From contig NC_084670.1 of the NCBI RefSeq assembly GCF_028389875.1, forward strand, positions 37,847,333 to 37,911,332: a stretch of DNA of 64,000 bases, in the 5' to 3' direction. Source of the stretch: Rhea pennata. Taxonomy: Eukaryota; Chordata; Aves; Rheiformes; Rheidae. A program made the position numbers and the translations under genes. Numbering within the stretch: the stretch's first letter is position 1; every line of letters starts with the position of its first letter. This document shows positions 35,216 through 47,300 of the stretch, piece by piece. Under the pieces are notes generated by a model, which made no database searches, was not told the origin of the DNA, and was given only the letters and a program-made list of their open reading frames with translations.

Positions 35216-37629
35216 GGTGTGGGGATTGTTGGTGACCATGTTCCCTCCTTGGAGCATACCCGTATGATCCAGAGGTGCTCACTGTTTGCTGATGCCTTAA
35301 TGACTTTCCGTTGAATCCGGATACTCATTGCATCTTCCCATTGGAGGCACTAAGCCATTCGAGTCCTTCAGAGAGATGGGGAGTTACTCAAATGAGTCAG
35401 AGCCATTTCTCCTCTTTGTGGCTGCCCAGACCCTTACAGATAGCGGGGTGCCAACTCACAGGAAGTCGGGCCTCTTGGAGTGATGGGTGGCTTTGAGGTG
35501 CCTGTCTTTGGTCAGCACTCAAGGTGGCAGCTCCAAAGCCACTGGTCCCTTGGGAATGCAGTCCCAAAATAGCAGATGTATTGAGCCTGCAATGGTGGAG
35601 GACCTGTGGAGGTGGGGGTCCAGCAGCCTGATCAAGGCGTGGCCCAGAGGGTGAGGATGCTCCAGTCCTTGTCCCGTCAAGTTCTGAATATCTCCAAGGA
35701 TGGAGATTCACAATCTCTCTGGGCCTTCTCTTGCCTGGGCTGAACATACCCAGCTCTTCCAGCCTCTCCTTATCTGCCCCATGCTTCAGCCCCTGACCGT
35801 TTTGGTGTCCTTGTGCTGGACTTCCTCCTGTGTGTCAGTGCCTTTCTGGAACTGGGAAGCTCAGACAAGACCAAGCATCCAAAAAAGGGTCTTAGTTTTG
35901 CCCAAACCAGGAGTGCAGAGTCTCCAAGGACCCGACTGTCTGTGCTCTGATGATTCTTCAGTTCAGTACAGAGGGGAGACATTTGCCCCAGGCTGCTGTG
36001 ACTATGTAAGGCCAGCAGAACTGACGATAACCCTCCAATTCTTTCTTTCTAGGTTGCTCCACTCATGTAGGCTCCAAGTGCAGTTCTAGTGCCCGCATGG
36101 CTGGAGGGAGGATGCCAGGGTGCATCCCTGTAGCTGTCAACATCTTTGCCAAGATCATGACCCTCTGAAAGCAGCTGCAAGTGAGTGAGGTGAGGCTACA
36201 TATGGATGTGAAGGCTCCCCTCAATGCACTTGGCTGCCATGGGTGACAGGGTGTGAGTTCACCTCCTGGTACCTCTGCTCTCCTTCTGCTTCCTCACGTC
36301 ACAAATGCTATTACTACTGGCCTGCTCAGCAAATGCTATTGTGCCCCCTCCTTTCCTATGGGGCCTATAAAATGACCAGTAAGATGAATTAAAAGACTCT
36401 TCTCATGAAGTGCAGCATCTCTTGAAGGCCTGTGTCTAAGTGCCTGAAAGCCTCCTGTGTGTGGGCTGAGGAAGTCTCACAGTGCTTTGACTTCTCACCC
36501 TGCAACGGATGAAGATGTGCCTGGTGCCAGGCAGCCTGTGGCACCAAGGCATCAGCCAGTGCCCCACAAACCCAGGTGCAGAGCCAGGTCTCCTGCTCCA
36601 GAGGCTGTGCCCCCAGGGCAGCTGGCATTTCAGCAGAGCTCCAGTCTGGGGCGGTCTCCTTGCTGGGGTCTGAGTTCAAAGACTCTGCATCCTTTCTCCC
36701 TTCACAGAGCCTCCCTGTCCAACTAAAGAAAGGAAAGGGACAGAGGTTGCCTTGGGCTCAGGAGACCGACAGGACCTCCAAGCATTTCTGAATTGTGTCT
36801 GTAACTTCAGCATTACAAAACGAATCCCCTAACCATTGTTCTCAGGTGGAGGTTCATGGCATGGTGGGGTCCAGGGACGAGGCAGCAGTCTGCTGTGCCC
36901 ACAGGGAGCAGCCTCCTTCCCTCTGAAAGCAGCAGCATTGCCCAAGGAGCCAGCTGTGGCCCTGGTCTTGTGCTCAGGTTTTTCCACATGCCTTGTGAGC
37001 CCAGAGAGCCTTGGCCACCTTCTGGTGTCACCACAAGAGCTTTCGTGTGTGTCTGGGCTGAGGAGCCAGGGGAAGGCAGTGAGCAGAGCAGTGCCTGGGG
37101 AGTGTGTAAGTGGCGAGTTTCCTGCATCCTGAAGGAAAGGCTCTGGGGATTTGTCCTGCTCATGGCTTTGGTGTGGTGATCCAAAGAGCTGTGCAGACAG
37201 GCAGACTCATGGCTGTTTCTGACAGATGACCAGTTGTCTTTAAGTTCCTGTTGATTTTTCCTGCCTTGAGGACACACCCTGGGAAACTGCTAGTCCCCTG
37301 CTGCTGAATAGACCTGTCCCATGGCTCTTGTGCCTGGAGAGAGTTTGTTGCTGGCAGCTCATGGCAGCTGCTCTGTTCCCCCTCTCCTGCTCTCTCTGAC
37401 GAGAGGGAGAGGAAGCAACAGCCATATGGCTGCAGGTAGTGGAAAGCCTCGCTTGTCTCCCATGGGAGCAACCACTGAGCTACTCTAGTGGTGAGTGACA
37501 TGCCACCTAAGACACACAGCTGTAAGCAGTGGGTTCCCAAGGGAGCTGTGAGCACAGATGTCCCCCAGTTATTTCTGAAGTACAAATAAAGAGTTTAAGG
37601 CATAGAGTCACATTTGGCCGTTCCAGCAT
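35216..37629. other. Right flank without recognised genes
   Basis: Its partner, if any, would lie left of the window. It contains a short CR1 fragment (35650-35890). Otherwise I see unclassified sequence with short chance frames. Confidence 0.5.
35650..35890 (-). mobile_element. CR1 LINE 3' fragment
   Basis: The phrases 'tgaatatctccaaggatgga', 'caatctctctgggccttct' and 'cagcccctgaccgttttgg' match the CR1 3' region in complement. It is short and diverged, lacking the terminal repeat. Confidence 0.7.
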
Positions 37630-38820
37630 GTCCAGCTTCCCTGAATACCTCATACGCCAGCAGAAGGTGGCAGGCCATGAAAGCTGCCAGGCCAAACATG
37701 GCTGGGATGCTGAGAGTGACTTTTCTTCCCCTGGTGTGCCTGATAGGTCAGTTAAAGGCACATGTATGATATGTGTGCCTGTAAAGTCACTCGGGACTAT
37801 GTTAATGACAGGTCAGTAGAAGGATGCTTGGATGCTGCTTGTGAGGTCACTTTGTTCTCTGGGGATGATCGACCATCAGCAGGCTCTTGGTTGGTGCAGG
37901 TTCCTGTGCTGTCACCTCTGTGTGTTCTCCAAATAAGCAGGAAACTGATTAATGGCTTCAGTGTGGACTTTGAGGTCCTTCCTGCCTGAGTACCTGATAG
38001 GTCAGCAGCAGGCTCGTGGGGAGGATGGGTGCTTGTGAGGTTCCTTTATCCTCAGAACATGGTAAGTGAGCTGCAGGCACCTGGCCTGGATGCTGACTGT
38101 GAGGTGACTTCTGCCTCAGCACCTCATAGGCCAGGAGGAGACACCTACCTGCTGTTTGTGCAGATTGGGAGGTGCTTCTGCCTCAGTCCGTGACTGGCCA
38201 GCAGCAGGCAGATGGCTTCGAGACCAAGTGTGAGCTCAGTGGTGCCTCTGTGTGGGATAGGCCAGTAGCAGGCACACTGCTGCTGCTGACATTTTGTTAG
38301 GTCAATGGTGACTCAGTAGCTGATAGGGCAACTGCAGGGACACAGTTTCAGGGCTTAATGTGAGGCCCCTTTTCAATCCATACCTGGAAGGCCAGCATCA
38401 GGCACATTACTGCTGGCTGTCTCAGTGAGGATGTTATGCCTGAGAACCTGAGAGAGCAGCCACGTGCACGTGGCTTTGGTGATGATGCTGAGGTCATTGT
38501 GTCTCAAGACGTGCTAGACCAGGAGCTGGCACCTTGCTGCTGTTTGTTCTTGTGGGGTCCTTTCTGCCTCAGCCCCTTGCTGGCCAGCACAGGCATATTG
38601 GTGCGGTTAACGCTCGTAATGCCACTTCTGCCTCAGTCCGTGATGGGCCAGGAGCGGTCACATGGCTTTGATGCAGGTGGTGAGGTCACTTGTGCCTGTG
38701 GCCCTGGTAGGTCAGTGCCAGGCCCATGGCTGCTGTTTGTGCTTGTGAGGTCACTTCGACCTCGGTACCTGCTAGGCCAGCAGGAGGCACATGGCTGTGA
38801 TGCACCAATGGAGGGACATT
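37630..38820 (+). repeat. Degenerate ~65-bp minisatellite
   Basis: The phrase tgaggtcacttctgcctcag and variants recur at about 37968, 38034, 38099, 38168, 38490, 38555, 38617, 38683 and 38748, spaced 62-69 bases. Between them lies a second phrase, gataggtcagcagcaggcac, with variants. Roughly 18 diverged units, with some skipped or shortened in the middle. Many units carry AGGTCA in both phrases. No gene. Confidence 0.85.
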
Positions 38821-41800
38821 CAGGAGTCTTTAAGATTGCAGGATTAGTAACGCTGAGCTTGAGAGAAATTGTGTGTCAAGTACAGGAGTTTATCAGAGAT
38901 AAGTGATTCCTATGCATATGACAGACGTTACACTCCAGTGACAGTTTTCCCCATGATCTCATCATGCTCAAGCTGTGCTGGGATGATTCATGTCTTCCCT
39001 GACAGCTGGCCTCAGGGTTCTCCCCACTGATGGGCGGGTTGTCAGGTCAGCAGGCTAGCTGGCAGCGAGTCTGAGTCCACACAGCGGTACGTGGCTTACT
39101 CTTTTATCCTTTTCGGGCTTAATTCGTTATTCAGTCAAACACCACCAGACCACCCTTATGCCACAGTTATATGGCCACAGTCAATAACAACAGGCACAGG
39201 AAGCGATAACCCGGTGATCAGTCGACTACAGTACACATGTTCAACAGACATCAGTACGCAGTTGATAACAACAGTACGTACATGAACAGGTCATTCAGTG
39301 GAGAAGTCCGTGGTATCTAGGTGACTACCCTGTGAATCTGTGGTGTCACTTCCCCTTTGCTGACTAGGTTTGTTCAGCAATCATGGGGTCATTTGAGGAT
39401 GTGCCACTAGGCTGCAGCAACCCCATAGCGTGGTGGCTCTGGTTGTGGTGCACCTGGGGCTCCTAAACTCTTGGGGAGTATCACAGAGCAAAGCCCCTTC
39501 TATGCGCTGCACCATCCTGAGTTCCATGCTTGCCTCTGCGGCACCTATCACACCCACCACATCGCCCATGTGGGTCTGCCCCCTAAATCCTGACCCATCA
39601 GCTCTCATCATGCATCCCAAGGCAGAGCTCCATGCATTCCCACAGCTCTGTCACATAAAGGGCAACTTCCCTTCCTGTTCCAGACCTATGGCCCTTTCAG
39701 TAGCAGACCCCCAGGATCTGTGGTTTCTCCAGTAGCCGGTTTGGACCACCTTGTCCCTCCAGTAGCAAACTCACAGTCCCTCTGGGCTCTCCAGTATCCA
39801 GCCCAGACTTAAGGCCTCTCTGGTAGCCTGCTCCCAAACCTCTTTTCCTACTTGCTAGCTAGTCTGGCTTGATGTGTGCTGGCAGTTACATGTGCTGACA
39901 TGCCCACATAAATGTACACACTCCAGTCTCTCCAGCTGCTGGCATCCTAGGCATGTGGGCCCCTAGGATGTGTAGTTCCCCTTCCGGTGTCTGGCCCCGA
40001 GACCTCCTCTCTCACACACACACACACACACAGAACAGAGATCCACCTCATCCCAGAAAATGGAGTTTACTAAGAAGACAGGAGAGGCTGGGGGGATAAG
40101 GAGCAGGGCATGACCAGACCGTTGTACTGGCCAGCAGTCTGTTTACATGACATCCGTTCCTCTTCTCTCCTTTTCCCTCTATTTTCTCATATTTGTTGCT
40201 CCTCAAACCACCTTAATACTGCCCCTTTCCTACCTTTGATCCTTCCCCAAACACTCCATAGTAAGTCTTGCACAATCCCAGCATCCCAGAATGACTCTCA
40301 TACACCCATAGGCAGTAACTGTCCTCCTCAGTCTGCAATGGCTATCCTGGGAGGCTCCCAATATGCCCACTGGGTGCATGAGACTCATCTGGGTGGGTCT
40401 CACACATGGATATGTTGGACCTGGTTCTGAATGAATGTTTCTCCCCAGTAATTTTTAATCATTTCTCTGAAAGCAGGGTGATTCATGTCCTAGAAATGCT
40501 GGTTCTTCCTCTTTCTTTCGTAGGGAAATGTGAGGAGTTAGGTCAGATTAAAATACTACGTAGTTTATGTGTCTAATCGAGCAGGCCATGGGCAGCCCAC
40601 CTGACCATGACAAATACCTGAGAACATCAACTCCATATTGCATTTCTTTGCACTGATCATACCTGATAGGGGCCTTAGTATCCATAGATTGTGGTTGAGG
40701 CTCACTTTGTCATCATCAGAGAGACAGCGGGAGAATCTGGAAGATGATCTGTCTTCTTCTGAGGGAGACACAGAAATAAGCCCAGTGAATCACTCTGCTC
40801 CTTTTTCTGCCAGTGGTCAGCAACTCAGTTTTGAAAAGATATTACCTCAGATCCTTGTTCCACCCTGATCTTCTTCCCTAAACATTCCTTAGTCAGTTTT
40901 GCACAGTCCCCCAAGCACCTCTTGAATATCCAAAGTCTTAATGTCTTATTTCCCACTTCTTATCTATTACAAAGTCTAGGTTGGCCCTCTCCAAAGCTAT
41001 GCTTGTACTTTCTTCACGGCACATCAATTAATGACTGGGGAATGTTGGTCTCGGCATCATCTCTGTTACTCCTTGTCTATCGTGTTTATGTCTATGTGGG
41101 TTTTTTAAGTGCTCTCTCTTTACTTATTATCCCTTTTGCACTGGAAAGCTCTATGACCAGATAATCTTCATGAAGCAGATGCTCTCACATTCGTCAAACC
41201 CTAATGTCAGCCAGACAAGCATACTGACCAGCAGCTTGTTGACGTGGAACTGCTGCCTTTCTTTGCCCCCCTCTTCCATTTTCCCATTTTTGCTCTTCTT
41301 GATTCCCCTGGACCTCCTCCTTTCCCTGCTTTTGTCTCTCTGTTTGAACATCCCAGCATAAGCTTTCTACACTCCCATAATCCTCATAAAACATGCTGGA
41401 CCAAAAACTACACCATCCCGCAAACCCCCTGCAATATCTCCAGGAGACCCCAGGTAATTTTGTGCCCTTGTGATCAATGAACGGAGTACTGCTTGATCCT
41501 CTGCAGGTCTGTCCTGAAGGTTTGTTCAGTTCCCATCCATCAGTGACCTGAGAGCTCTGGTCTGTGTCGTCTGCTGCTCAGTACTCTAGAGGGCTCGTTG
41601 CTATTGATAGGAACCTCAATGCACTGCAGATTTGGTCTGGCAGGAGCCTCCTGAAATTCAGGCAAGGAAAGGAGAGAGTCTTGAACCTGGGGTGGGATAA
41701 CCCCAGTAGCCCTATGCAAAAGGTAAGCATAGGCCTGACTGGTGAGAGATCAGCTTTTCAGAAGAGGAACCGAGGCTCTCGGAGAGAAAGCTGAGGAGGA

Positions 41801-42340
41801 TTCAGGAGTCTTCCCTGGTGGCAAACACCATCAGCTAGGATGTAACTCCCAAGGTCCCACAGCATAGGGAGATAAAGGAATTGAGATGCGTGCGGAATGT
41901 GGCCCCCAAGCCTACTCCCGTCCTGGGCTCTGGAGGACTGGTAAAAGCTTTGCAATAGGAACGAGGGCTGTGAAGGGAAGCCTGATCATCCAAGAGTAAA
42001 AGATCTAGGAGGGAGGATGACAGTGTCATCTCCCTACAACAAAGTGATGGGCGGGAAGCAAGGCTTCAGCTGGAGCCAGAGAAGAACAGCTGGAGTGGGT
42101 TTTGCTGTTCCCTCAGTGCCAGGGAAGGGGAGGGTGTGGAAAAGGGAGACCCAGGTGTTGCTTGAATCTCTTTTGCTAGCCCTCAGCAACAGGAACTGCC
42201 TGCCTCACCCAGGCATCTCCATCTCCTCTTAAAGTTGGAGAAAGCATGACTCCTTACCCCATCCAACTATCTTCTGCAACCCTAGCTGGTCCTTGAGGCT
42301 GTGCCAGGCCAGAAGATGGAATATAGTTGAGGTGAAATGG
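38821..42340. other. Flank between minisatellite and satellite, no recognised gene
   Basis: Unclassified single-copy-looking DNA with T/C-rich stretches (40130-40260, 41250-41350) and a CA tract. The segment around 39060-39300 is compositionally distinct and could be an old LTR piece, but I cannot support that. No domains are seen in the short frames. Confidence 0.5.
40013..40032 (+). repeat. CA microsatellite
   Basis: Ten CA units in a row. Confidence 0.95.
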
Positions 42341-43615
42341 ATTCTATCGAGTCACATACATTATATAGCAACCTCTTCTATCACAAAATATTATATCGCG
42401 CCACAAACATTCTATCGTGTCACATTCTATCGCCTCACAAACATTCTATCGTGTCACAAACTTTCTATCGCGTCACATTCTATCACATCACAAAAAGTCT
42501 ATCGCATCACAAACAGTTTTTCACGTCACAATCTATCGCGTCACAAGCATTTTACCGCGTCACAAACATTCTATCGCGTCACATTCTATCGCGCCACAAA
42601 CATTCTATCACGTCACAAATGTGCTATCGCGTCACATTCTATCGCATCACAAACATTGTATCGCGTCACAAACATTTTACCGCGTCACATTCTATCACGT
42701 CACAAACATTCTATCACGTCACATTCGATCGCATCACAAACATTATATCGCGTCAAAAACTTTCTATCGTGTCACAAACAATCTATCATGTCACAAATGT
42801 TCTATCACGTCATATTCTATCGCATCACAAACATTATATCGCGTCAAAAACTTTCTATCGTGTCACAAACAATCTATCACGTCACAAACGTTCTATCGCG
42901 TCATATTCTATAGCATCACAAACATTTTATCACGTCACATTCTATCGCATCAGAAATATTCTATTGCTTCACAAACGTTCTATCGCGTCACATTCTATAC
43001 CATCACATTCTATCGCATCTAAAACATTCTATCGCACCACATTCTATCGCATCACATTTTATCACGTCACATTCTATCGCGACACATTCTATCGCATCGC
43101 AAGCATTTTACTGCATCACAAACGTTATATCGCATGACATTCTACCGTGTCACAAAAATTTTATCGCGTCACATTCTATCGCGTCACATTCTATCGCGTC
43201 ACATTCTACTGCATCACAAACATTCTATCGCATCACTTTCTATCGTATCACAAACATTCTATCACATCACAAAACATTCTATCTGTCACATTCTATCGCA
43301 TCACATTCTACTGCATCACAAACATTCTGTCGCATCACATTCTATCGAATCAAACATTCTATCACGTCACATTCTTTTGCATCACAAACATTCTATCATG
43401 TCACAAACGTTCTATCGCGTCACATTCTTTCGCGTTAGATTCTATTGTGTCACAAACATTCTATCGCGTCACATTCTATCGCGTCACATTCTATTGCATC
43501 ACAAAAATTCTATCGCGTCACATTCTGTCGCGTCACGTTCTATCTCATCACAAACATTTTATCATGTCACAAACATTCCATCGCATCACATTCTATACCG
43601 TCACATTCTATCGCG
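42341..43615 (+). repeat. Satellite array, part 1 (15/19-bp units)
   Basis: The tandem array begins abruptly after single-copy DNA at about 42341; its first few units are the most degenerate. Units are TTCTATCGCGTCACA (15) and TTCTATCGCGTCACAAACA (19), mixed irregularly. A local duplication of about 91 bp is visible around 42730-42910. It is interrupted at 43615 by an LTR insertion. Long plus-strand frames exist because the consensus has no stop in any plus frame; they are not genes. Confidence 0.98.
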
Positions 43616-44332
43616 TGTTCTAGTTAGATTCCCGGGGGCCAAACATCCGGTTTGGCCAGCCAGCACAAACACACACACACACACACAAACAACTCTTCAG
43701 TAGCAAGAAGTTTATTAGTAGATACTTACAAACAGACCGACCCGATGGTAACCTCGAGAAGGACCACCTCAATGCTTGTCCCGATCATCTGCATGGTGAG
43801 AGGGAGAGTCAGCAGGCACAATCTTTTCGGGCATCCCCGAGGAGGCAATGTGGTCCTCTGGTGTATAGAAGCCTCACCCTCCTTCGGAAAACTCCGACAT
43901 TTATGATTACTTGCGGTAGGCAGGAGTCCCGGCACGTGGGGCCAGCAAGTGCAGGGAGTCTAGCCCAGCTCCGCCCCAGTTGCATAACCGGGCTATGATA
44001 CTGCACACACGTGCAGACTTATTTCGGTGGCCACATTTGACTTTGGGGGTCGCTATTTCGCTACTCTTCAGCTTCTGACCTTCATGTTGACTGTTTCTCA
44101 TGGTGATTCTGTGGCTTCCAGCCACAGAATCGGTATGTGACCAACTGCTGCTCTTTCTCACAGATTTCCAAGACCTTGTTAGTTACTTGTCTGTATCCAG
44201 CTTAACACAGCGGTATTGTTCTAGGCACTAAAAAGTTACAACACTAGACCATTCTCACCAAGTAGCAGGTGGTACAGACAAAAAAGTTGCAACACGGACC
44301 ATTCCCATCAAGTATCACGTAGCACGGATACA
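43616..44332 (-). mobile_element. Solo LTR inserted in the satellite
   Basis: A 717-bp element with TG at its left end (TGTTCTAG) and CA at its right (GGATACA), flanked by tcgcg and tcgca, a 5-bp target duplication with one CpG-type mismatch. Removing the element and one flank leaves a normal satellite unit (ctatcgcgtcacattc). The polyadenylation signal and TG tract place the LTR on the minus strand. It is homologous to 16223-17013 and has the same ~52-bp internal duplication. No viral coding sequence is present, so it is a recombination-derived solo LTR. Confidence 0.92.
43668..43690 (+). repeat. CA tract within solo LTR
   Basis: A short CA run corresponding to the long TG tract of the other LTR copy. 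Confidence 0.9.
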
Positions 44333-47300
44333 TCGCATCACATTCTATCGCGTCACAAACATTCTATCGCGTCACATTCAGTCACATCACAAACGTTCTA
44401 TGATGTCACATTCTATCGCATCACAAACATTGTATCACATCACAAACATTCTATCACGTCAGAAATGTTCTATCACGTCACATTCTATCGCGTAGGATTC
44501 TATTGCATCACAAACATTCTATCGCGTCACATTCTATCGCGTCGCATTCTATCACGTCGCATTCTATCGCGTCACAAACGTTTTATCATGTCACATTCTA
44601 TTGCTTCATGAACATTATACCGCGTCATAAACATTCTATCGCCTCACATTCTATCACGTGAGAAACATTCTATCAGGGCACAAACACTCTATCACGTAAC
44701 ATTCTAACACATCACAAATATTCTATTACGTCACAAACATTCTATCGCGCCTAATTCTACTGCGTCACAAACATTCTATTACGTCACAAATCATTCTATC
44801 GTGTCACATTCTATCGCGTCACAAACATTCTATCACGTCACAAACGCTCCATCATGTCACATTCTATCGCATCACAAACATTCTACCGCATCACAAACAT
44901 TCTGTCGTGTCACATTCTATCGCATCACAAACATTCTATCACGTCACTTTCTTTTGTGTCACAAATATTCTATCACGTCACAAGCGTTCTATCGCGTCAC
45001 ATTCAGTCACGTCACATTCAGTCACGTCACAAACGTTCTATCAAGTCACATTCTATCGCTACACGAACATTATATCGCGTCAAAGGCATTCGATCGCGTC
45101 ACATTCTATCACGTCACATTCTATCGCGTCACAAACATTCTATCGCGTCAGAATCTATTGCGTGATAAACATTCTATCGGGTCACAAACATTCTATCATG
45201 TCACATTCTATCGCATCACAAATATTCTATTGCGTCACATTCTATTGCATCATATTCTATCACGTCACAAATATTCTATGGCGTCACAAACATTCTATCG
45301 CGTCACGTTCGATCGCGACACATTCTATCACATCACAAACATTCTATCACTTCACATTCTATCGCGTCACATTCTATCATTTCACGTTCTACCACGTCAC
45401 AAACATTCTATCGCATCACAAACGTTCCATCATATCACATTCTATCGCATCACAAACATTCTATCACGTCACAAACGTTCTATCATGTCACATTCTATCA
45501 CATCACAAACATTCCATCGCGTCACATTCTATTGCTTCAAAACATTCTATCGCATCACAAACATTCTATCGTGTCATATTCTATAGCATCACAAACATTT
45601 TATCACTTCACATTCTATCGCGTCACATTCTATCGCATCACAAACATTCTATCACGTCACATTCTATCACTTCACAACATTCTGTCGCGTCACATTCTAT
45701 CGCGTCACAAACATTCTATCGCGTCATATTTTATAGCATCACAAACATTTTATCACGTCACATTCTATCGCGTCACAAACGCTCCATCATGTCACATTCT
45801 ATCGCATCACAAACATTCTACCGCATCACAAACATTCTGTCGCGTCACATTCTATCGCATCACAAACATTCTATCACGTCACTTTCTTTTGTGTCATAAA
45901 TATTCTATCACGTCACAAGCGTTCTATCGCGTCACATTCTATTGCGTCACATTCTATCGCATCACAAAAATTCTATTGCGTCACATTCAGTCACGTCACA
46001 AACATTCTATCACGTCACATTCTATCGCATCACGAACATTATATCGCGTCAAAAGCATTCGATTGCGTCACATTCTATCACGTCACATTCTATCGCGTCA
46101 CAAACATTCTATCGCGTCAGAATCTATTGCGTGAGAAACATTCTATCGGGTCACAAACATTCTATCACGTCACATTCTATCACATCACAAATATTCTATG
46201 GCATCAAAAACATTCTGTCACGTCACATTCTATCGCGTCACAAACATTCTATCGCGTCATATTTTATAGCATCACAAACATTTTATCACGTCACATTCTA
46301 TCGCGTCACAAACATTCTATCGCGTCATATTCTATAGCATCACAAACATTTTATCACGTCCCACTCCATCGCATCAGAAACATTCTATTGTTTCACAAAC
46401 GTTCTAACGCGTCACATTCTATCGCGTCACAAATATCCTATCGCAAGACATTGTCGCGTCACAAACATTGTATCGCGTCACAAACATTCTATCACGTCAC
46501 AAACATTCTATCACGTCAGTCTTTTGCGTCACAAACATTCTTCACGTCACAAACATTCTATCGCGTCACATTCTTTCTCATCAGATTCTATCTTGTCACA
46601 AACATTCTATCGCGTCACAAACATTCTATCGCGTCATATTCTATAGCATCACAAATATTTTATCACGTCACATTCTATCACGTCACAAACATTCTATCGC
46701 GAAACAACAATTTTATCGCGTCGTATTCTATAGCATAACAAACATTTTATCACGTCACATTCTATTGCATCACAAAAATTCTATTGCATCACATTCTATC
46801 GCGTCACAGTATCGCGTCACAAGCATTTTATCACGTCAAATTCTATCGCGTCACATTCTATCGCCTAACATTCTATTGCATCACAAACATTCTATCGCAT
46901 CACGTTCTATCGCGTCACAAACATTCTGTCGCATCACGTTCTATCGCGTCACAAACATTCTATCGCGTCACATTCTACCACATTGCAAACATTCTGTCGC
47001 GTCACATTCTGTCGAATCACAAACATTCTATCACGTCGCACTCTTTTGTGTCAAAAAGATTCTATCACGTCACAAGCGTTCTATCGTGTCACATTCTTTG
47101 GCGTCAGATTCTATCGTGTCAAAGATATTCTATCGCGTCTCCTATCGCGTCACAATCTGTCGCATCACAAAAATTCTATCGCGTCACATTCAGTCACGTC
47201 ACAAAAGTTCTATAACGTTCCATTCCATCACATTACAAACATTCTATCGCGTCACAAACATTCTATCGCATCACAGACATTCTATAATGTCACAAACATT

